Assembly: GCF_032854445.1 (NCBI RefSeq)
Contig: NC_088301.1
Coordinates: forward strand, 6,620,044 to 6,684,043
Length of the DNA stretch: 64,000 nucleotides
Direction: 5' to 3'
Source: Liolophura sinensis
Taxonomy: Eukaryota > Mollusca > Polyplacophora > Chitonida > Chitonidae
Shown: piece by piece, positions 57,560-64,000 of the stretch
Layout of the letters: every line of letters starts with the position of its first letter
How positions within the stretch are numbered: the stretch's first letter is position 1
The notes under the pieces: generated by a model
Seen by the model: the letters and a program-made list of their open reading frames with translations, nothing else
Told to the model about the DNA's origin: nothing
Database searches by the model: none
Made by a program: the position numbers and the translations under genes

Positions 57560-58380
57560 TGCAAAGGTCGAAGAGGCGATTGGAGCTATCGACTGACTCC
57601 GGGGAATATCTGGCATACTCTTACACTACGGTAAACAACACAAATATACATGACATACAAAGATGACTAAGTATAAACGAACATAATAATGAAAACTCAA
57701 CACAAAAAACACGGGATATTTTGCTCGTGCCACTATTGTAGAGAAACTTTGCAGATATAATGCTCTATCGATGACACAAAGAAGGCTTTGACATATTCTT
57801 TCAGTACATCCGACACAAACGTACATAATTTGGCAAAATTACAAAAATATTATGATAACTGAAAACCTTCTTACTCGGGATATTTTCTTAAGACTAAAAA
57901 TCACAAAATGACAAATTTATAAAATAGACACCTTTGACCATTAACTGTAAATCTGAAACAAACACCACAATAAATTACTTATTCATTTATTTGATGTGAG
58001 TTTTACGCCGTTCTTAAGAATATATTTCTTATAGGCCTACGAAGGCGGCCAGTATTATGGAGGGAGGAACCGGAAAGTAAAAACCCAAGACCATCCACAG
58101 GTTGCGAAACACCACATTACAAACAAAATGCCTAATTTAGCATCACCTTTAATAATACATGTCCCCATCACCAATTCGAGATATTTTCGCACAGCTAGCG
58201 GTACGAAAATAATCTACGGCGTATCGATCGGCACCAAGAATACTGAAGCAATTTCGATATAAACACATGTAAAAAACCAGGCGAATTCGAGATATTTTTG
58301 TAGAAGCAGTTCTGTACTAAAACTCTGAAGAGAATGGCCTATTGGTGCAAAGGAAACTTTTATATACTCTTTTTTGTTTG
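57560..58380. repeat. cluster of diverged ~100-200 bp related units
   Basis: The phrase cgagatatttt or cgggatatttt recurs at about 57714, 57877, 58179 and 58288. Three of these are followed by related atcgatgacacaaag / atcgatcggcaccaag / attggtgcaaagg blocks. On minus they read like a repeated short peptide, with stops. Family not recognised. Confidence 0.45.
57975..58115 (-). mobile_element. SINE family A copy
   Basis: tatttgatgtgagttttacg ccgttcttaagaat, then gaaggcggccagtattatgg agggagg. Confidence 0.78.
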
Positions 58381-58796
58381 TTTGTGTTTTTTTCTTATAA
58401 ATGTCCCTTAAGGCACATTTTTCTTATTATTACATTACCGCGGATTTAATTTTACAATAATGAAATAAAAGGCTTTAAACTTTACATGTGTTTATTGTAT
58501 TACGGTAATAGATTGTACCAAAGCTTGTAGGATAATACTTACAGTAAAACGGATTGTTCAGGTAAACCGACTTGTAGTCCTTATTTTAAGGTCTTAACAA
58601 GCTGGGTTTTTGTTTCTCCGGTAATTGAATATAGTCACAGAGAGAAACGGTGAAATACTTTCATGTTCGTTTAAGCTTTTAAAGGAGTCTTCGAAGGTTA
58701 TGCATATATAGCCTGCGCACAGTATGTTAGGAGTTGGCCCTCACTGGCTTTTACGTTATATCCAGTAGTCTTGATTTTGCTCGTGTAGTTGTGATT

Positions 58797-58945
58797 TCTT
58801 TATTTGGTTGGTGTTTCCATCCGTCGTCAAGAATATTTCACTTATACGACCACAGCCAGCATTATCGTGTGAGGAAACCGGACAGAGCCCGGGGAAACCC
58901 ACGACCATTTGCAGGTTACTAGCAAACCTTCTCACGTACGTGTAG
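58797..58945 (-). mobile_element. SINE family A copy
   Basis: ctttatttggttggtgtttc catccgtcgtcaagaat and gtgaggaaaccggacagagc ccgggg. Confidence 0.83.
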
Positions 58946-60474
58946 TAAGGAGGGAAAGGTAAGTGGTCACTTGGTGTAAATGATCACTGTTAATGGTCTC
59001 TATTTTCCCTCCAACAGTGAACGTCCAGCGACAGCGCACTGACAAGAGACTCAGATCGGAAGTCCAACAGCAGAAATCAGCGGACGAAAACTGGAAGTTA
59101 ATTTGCTCTCTTGCCTGTTCGACCTTTTAACAGGGACAAAACCTCAGAAGATTTAGGCGAACACCTGAAATCACAAAGAAAATCCCGAAAGTGCGATGCT
59201 GCACCATCTTCGCATTTTCGGGTTTTCACCTGTCATTTTAAGGTTTTTTGACTATGCCCTGTCGACGTTAGCATTTTTATAAGGTTGAAAGAAAGAAAAC
59301 GCGCTTGGCTGCATTCGGCCTTCATACTGGACCGAACGTGGTTAGTATTTTCCCTAGTGTTATGTGAGATTGTAAATTGTTGTCCTGGACTTACGTAACA
59401 AAGTATTAAGTTTATAAAGATCTATGCATTCAGCGTGATATTGGTTTAGTGCTGGTGCATATTTCGCTGCCTGCCTTCCTTTGTATTATTACACTTATAA
59501 CTTCCCACCAGTAATATGACACAATCTGTAGGCACTATATTTTAGACTATAGTACATATGGTTGTTAATCTAACGATGCCACACCTACCATCTATGGCTG
59601 GGTTACAAAATCTGAGCCTAGCGCAGATAAATAACCTTGTAAAGAGATTTGGCCGGCCTATACATATGTGACGGTACTTGTTCTCACTACTTAGAGGAGC
59701 GAAGTGTAAAAGAGGGTGGAAATGATAACATGTAGAAGTGGCGATGAAGAAGAAGAAGAATGACGTGTGTAACGACCAGGTATGGCAACGCGCACACTGC
59801 AGGTGTAGGCCTACGTAGGTAGGCCCCGGCCAGGTATTCGCCTCGTACGGCAAACTGTGTGCATACTCTATATTGGGCCTGTTCATAAATGCTTTTTGTT
59901 TGCCAAACCATTTCACTAATAAAAGCTAATTGAACAACAGGGCTGAGGTCCTATTTTGGTGTTCACACCTGTGAATTCACCAAGTACACCAACTGACCCC
60001 AGAAGAGGGTGCGGGCGGATCGGGCACACAACCGCTGAACCTAATCGTACAACATCAAAGCCTAGGGAAGAAATCCACGTACAAACATACACAAAATAAA
60101 ACGTCTGAAATTCGGCACGCCATTCAGCAGACCGGGACAAATATTTACTCTGATTCCGCGAAATGCGTCAGCCGATTTGGACTGTTTCTCCGCCTACTTT
60201 TCGCGTTTTGTTCCTATCTTCTTCGAGTTTTTTTCCTAGACGCATATATGGTGTTTGGCTTGTTATAATCAAAAACAGTAACCCACCCGAATAGTGTCTT
60301 GCTAAAGGATAGAGCACAAAAGTGCTTAAATTTCTGTAAATTGATAGCGGTAAACCTTTTTTGTTTTTCTGTGCCCTATTTTTACCGAATAGGGCAGTTT
60401 TGTCATGCTATAGTTCTTAAAGAAAAGGTTTTTTTTACTTAAATACAGCGGACAGGCATGGTCTGAATATCTCT
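58946..60474. other. intergenic stretch, no gene supported
   Basis: Only the hairpin near 59200 stands out. Minus-strand frames at 59542-60140 show no family features. Confidence 0.45.
59178..59227. other. 18-19 bp hairpin
   Basis: Arms gaaaatcccgaaagtgcga (59178-59196) and tcgcattttcgggttttc (59210-59227) pair around a 13-base loop, with one bulge and one G-T pair. Lies in otherwise featureless sequence. Confidence 0.6.
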
Positions 60475-61625
60475 AGTGTCTCATTTTGTTATCACATTTT
60501 ATGTTGTCATGAATATGGACATATCTGATCATCTCTTGTATCAAGTTTATGTTGTCATCGTTATGGACATATCTGATGATCGTTAACATCACGTTTATGT
60601 TGTTATGGGTGTGCACATATCTGATCATCTCTTGTATCACGTTTATTTTGTCATGGGTGTGCACATATCTGATGATCTCTTGTATCACGTTTATGTTGTC
60701 ATGGGCATGGGCATATCTGATGATCTCTACTATCACGTTTATGTTGTTATGGTTGTGCACATATCTAAAGATCTCTTGTATCACGTTTATGTTGTTATGG
60801 GTGTGCACATATCTGATAATCTCTTGTATCACGTTTATGTTGTTATAGGTGTGCACATATCTGATGGTTTTCAGTATCACGTTTATGTAGTTATGGGTGT
60901 ACACATATCTGATGATGTCTAGTATCATGTTTATTTGTTATGGGTGTACACATATCTGATGATGTCTAGTATCATGTTTATTTGTTATGGGTATGCACAT
61001 ATCTGATGATCTCTAAGATCACGTTTATGTAATTATGGGCGTACACGTATCTGATGATCTCCAGTATCAGGTTTACGTTGTTATGGATATGCATATATCT
61101 AATAATCTCTTGTTTCACGTTTATGTTGTTATGGGTGTGCACATATCTGATGATCTGTTGTATTACGTTTATGTTGTTATGGGCGTACACGTATCTGATG
61201 ATCTACAGTATCAGGTTTATGTTGTTATTGGTGTGCACATATCTGATCATCTCTTGTATCACGTTTATGTTAGTATGAGTGTGTACATATCTGATGATCT
61301 GTTGTATCACGTTTATGTTAGTATGAGTGTGTACATATCTGATGATCTGTTGTATCACGTTTATGTTGTTATGAGTGTGTACATATCTGATGATCTGTTG
61401 TATCACGTTTATGTTAGTATGAGTGTGTACATATCTGATGATCTCTCGTATCACGTTTATGTTAGTATGAGTGTGTACATATCTGATGATCTGTTGTATC
61501 ACGTTTATGTTGTTATGAGTGTGTACATATCTGATGATCTGTTGTATCACGTTTATGTTAGTATGAGTGTGTACATATCTGATGATCTGTTGTATCATGT
61601 TTAAGCTGTTGTGGGTATGCATGCA
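60475..61625. repeat. 48-bp tandem array, ~24 copies
   Basis: Unit tgatgatctcttgtatcacg tttatgttgttatgggtgtg cacatatc. Right half is more homogeneous (gagtgtgtacatatc variants). Gives 16-residue repeat frames on both strands, not taken as genes. Confidence 0.95.
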
Positions 61626-61639
61626 TCTGATGTTCTGAT

Positions 61640-62449
61640 GATGTAATCTAGTGGCCAAGGACACCTACCCTGCAGGGCAGTGGATTTAGTAGACATTACC
61701 TTCATTCACTATACCCGATAATAGTGTACAGGGAACGTAGCCTACATATCCACTGCTATGGTGGGTAAGGCAAGGGGCACCGTTTTACATCCATTTGAAC
61801 ACTATTAAGTTCATGTTGGAAGTTATATATTATATATGTCATGTTAGTCCCAGTTTTACGGAAACTTCAAGTTTTAATTAAAATCATGCCTGAAAACCAC
61901 ATTTTTGCTTGTTTGCACACAAAAATAAACAATGGTTTATGCTTTTCAGAGCAGATTTATTATTGCTGTTCGATGGGAATGAAAACTACCAGAGGCCTCT
62001 CCTTTCACATTAGTTTTATACAGTTTACTGCTGTTCTCAGATCTATGTTAACATAATGGCTTGCCATGGGTGTAGGTATGGGTCGGACGTGCTTTCTTCT
62101 TTTTATTTTCTGCGCCTGCCGTGTGTCACTTTACAGCTTAGAATTTCGAGAAGATTCTGCATCGACGCTAAGATACTCAATGTCTTTATCTTTCCATTCT
62201 CATGCATTCGATTATGAGATTTGTCACAATAAGTATAACAAAATAGATAAGTAATAAAAAAAATAAACAATACGAAATAATAATAATAAAAAAGTAATCC
62301 AAAAAATAATAAAAAACAAAAAATGAAAAACAATTTGGGTACCGTGCAGCTTGAAGTATTCTCTCAATCATAACCCGAAAGACCTTTCTAGGCTTATATA
62401 TATGCAGTTAATTTCGGTTTCTGTTATACATACTAGATTCTTCTTAATA
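61640..62449. other. intergenic stretch, nothing recognised
   Basis: AT-rich. 62250-62330 is a simple A/T-rich tract (aataataataaaa type). Confidence 0.45.
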
Positions 62450-63345
62450 AGTACTAGCTCTGAGATGAGCTGCCAGGTTTGTATTGCTTAGCTTCCAAAT
62501 TAAAGTCGTTCTGAATTCATATCACATCATTCTACGTAGAGGAATAGTAGAGGTCATAACGTCGCAATTAATACAAATGTAACCAACGCATCCACACGGA
62601 AAGCATCCAAGGCGCCATTTTCGAATCACGTGACTTCGTAATGGTTTATTGTGGAATTGGTTGCTTTATTTAAAATTAAGAGCTTTTTCACAGTAGTTGC
62701 TTATATTTTTTTTTGTTTAATAATAAAAAAAAACAAAAATTAAATTTAAGTCAAATTGCTAATTGTCGCTTTTATTGTGTACATACTTTTTGTTTTAATT
62801 CAAACGTCCCACGAGTTAATCTTTCTTCGGAAGGTGCCCAGAGCGTCCGACAGGAATCGAAAATGGCGGTTAGCGAGATTTGGCTGGCACATTTGTGTTA
62901 ATAGGGGAGTTTCGAATTCGAACTCTTTTATCGCAGAGAGTAAAAAAAAACCCCTACTGTATCATTTGATTTGTCAAAATGTTAGGCAACTATTTATCTG
63001 GAACACGGTGAAACAGGTGAACGATAACTTAATGTCAACAAAGGTTGCCGAACATTTTTTTAGGAAATCACGTGATACAGCAGGACTGCTTTTTACAGTT
63101 GTTTAACTACTCGAAATCCTCATATTGTGACATTACGGTCTTTCTTATTTACGAATAAAAATTGACTACATATACATGACATGAAGTAGAAATTTATGTA
63201 AGAAACCTTGTTTTTGTAGCGTACAGCTTTGACGCATTGTGTGCAGCACACTAGAAAATACCAGTTCTAGGTAGTGAATGGAAGAGTACCTATCTTTATT
63301 TCTGAAAGCTAATCACGGAAGTATTAAATAGATCTCAGATCTAAA
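62450..63345 (+). repeat. dispersed ~0.9 kb repeat, copy B
   Basis: Same order of blocks as copy A, diverged by substitutions and small indels. Start tagctctgagatgagct and end agatctcagatctaaat give a short imperfect inverted pair, suggesting a non-autonomous DNA transposon. Family unidentified. Confidence 0.8.
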
Positions 63346-63347
63346 TA

Positions 63348-63445
63348 TTTATTTACTTAATTGATTGATGTTTTATTTCGTACTCAAGAAAATTTCACTC
63401 ATTCGATAGCGGCCAGTATTATGTTGGGAGAAAATCAAGATTTAA
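63348..63445 (-). mobile_element. SINE family A tail
   Basis: tttacttaattgattgatgt tttatttcgtactcaagaaa atttcactc, abutting the right end of dispersed repeat copy B. Confidence 0.72.
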
Positions 63446-64000
63446 ATATGCCGAAGTATAGCCAGCGGTTTGAACAGGTGCGCTGTGAAGGTGGAAATGA
63501 AATGTTGTACAGCACTACTGATCTGCTTGAGGAGAGGTAGGAAGTAGTGTGTAACGATGTACACTGTGTGAACATAGACCTACATTGTAACGATGATCCA
63601 TAGCATTCATGGAATATTTAACGCGTAGAACATTATAGGTAGGCCTTTTTCTTTTTACTCTTGCTTCTGTTATAATCCGCCATGCAGATAACACATTTTG
63701 TATTCTTAATCTTTCTATATGATATTGTAATAACTCTTTCTAAATATTTATATGTTTTAATGAAAGTTGGACAGATAACGGGAATTTAACATTTGACTTC
63801 TTCTTGTTTTCAGTTACTTACCTGAATATTGTACTTGGCTAAATATACAGACACACATTCAGATTGCTGTGGCCGCACACCATCAGATTGCTGTGCATAT
63901 CTGCATGAGTGTCACATGTGGGAAGAAAATGTTGGGGGGTGGGGGGTGGTGGAGTCGAAATTTCGACTTACTTCTCACACTCATTTACAGAAGAAACCTC
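63446..64000. other. right edge, nothing recognised
   Basis: No exon with convincing splice sites and family similarity. A short G-rich stretch (ggggggtggggggtggtgg) is near 63935. Confidence 0.4.

Noticed and set aside
60473-61664. Repeat-protein genes in the 48-bp array
   Set aside because: Open frames appear on both strands because the stop-free unit is a multiple of three; no start context, splice sites or domain.

Overview
This 64 kb window is intron-rich, AT-rich animal DNA. GT-AG introns, tRNA-headed SINEs and an intact Tc1/mariner element are all present. The SINE carrying a tail that reads roughly 'gattggtgttttacgccgtactcaagaatatttcacttatac' in pieces resembles repeats I associate with molluscan (lophotrochozoan) genomes. 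The species cannot be fixed from sequence alone.

Three conserved housekeeping or metabolic genes could be rebuilt exon by exon, with consistent splice phases throughout. (1) NOL10, a nucleolar ribosome-biogenesis protein, lies on + at 929-16014. Its last eight exons are here and the 5' part lies left of the window. (2) TOE1, a nuclear DEDD-type 3' exonuclease with a CCCH zinc finger, lies on - at 28862-18870. It has seven exons, about 556 codons, and is tail-to-tail with NOL10. (3) AADAT, 2-aminoadipate/kynurenine aminotransferase, lies on + at 42136-54019. It has eleven exons and about 446 codons.

The 28-42 kb interval holds an apparently intact Tc1-like transposon (30227-31762) with perfect 31-bp terminal inverted repeats and a 331-residue DD34E transposase. 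It also holds a full-length second-family SINE (38055-38410), a 52-bp array, diverged dispersed repeats and two unassigned coding-like exons (28121-28264 and 39856-40104).

The right end (54.4-64 kb) has no gene I can support. It contains a 39-bp array, a 48-bp array, nested SINEs, a diverged repeat cluster and the second copy of a ~0.9-kb dispersed repeat whose other copy sits in a NOL10 intron.

The outstanding feature is the density of tandem arrays: about twenty families with units of roughly 17-91 bp, most of them in introns or UTRs. The largest is a ~4.5-kb, 78-bp satellite inside NOL10 with higher-order (16- and 18-unit) periodicity. Several arrays appear to have grown out of exon boundaries. 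A 91-bp unit copies the last codons and stop of TOE1. An 84-bp unit copies the 3' splice site of the last TOE1 exon. A 17/23-bp array copies the AADAT exon 3 splice donor. These place rows of decoy splice sites or stop-bearing coding copies beside real exons.
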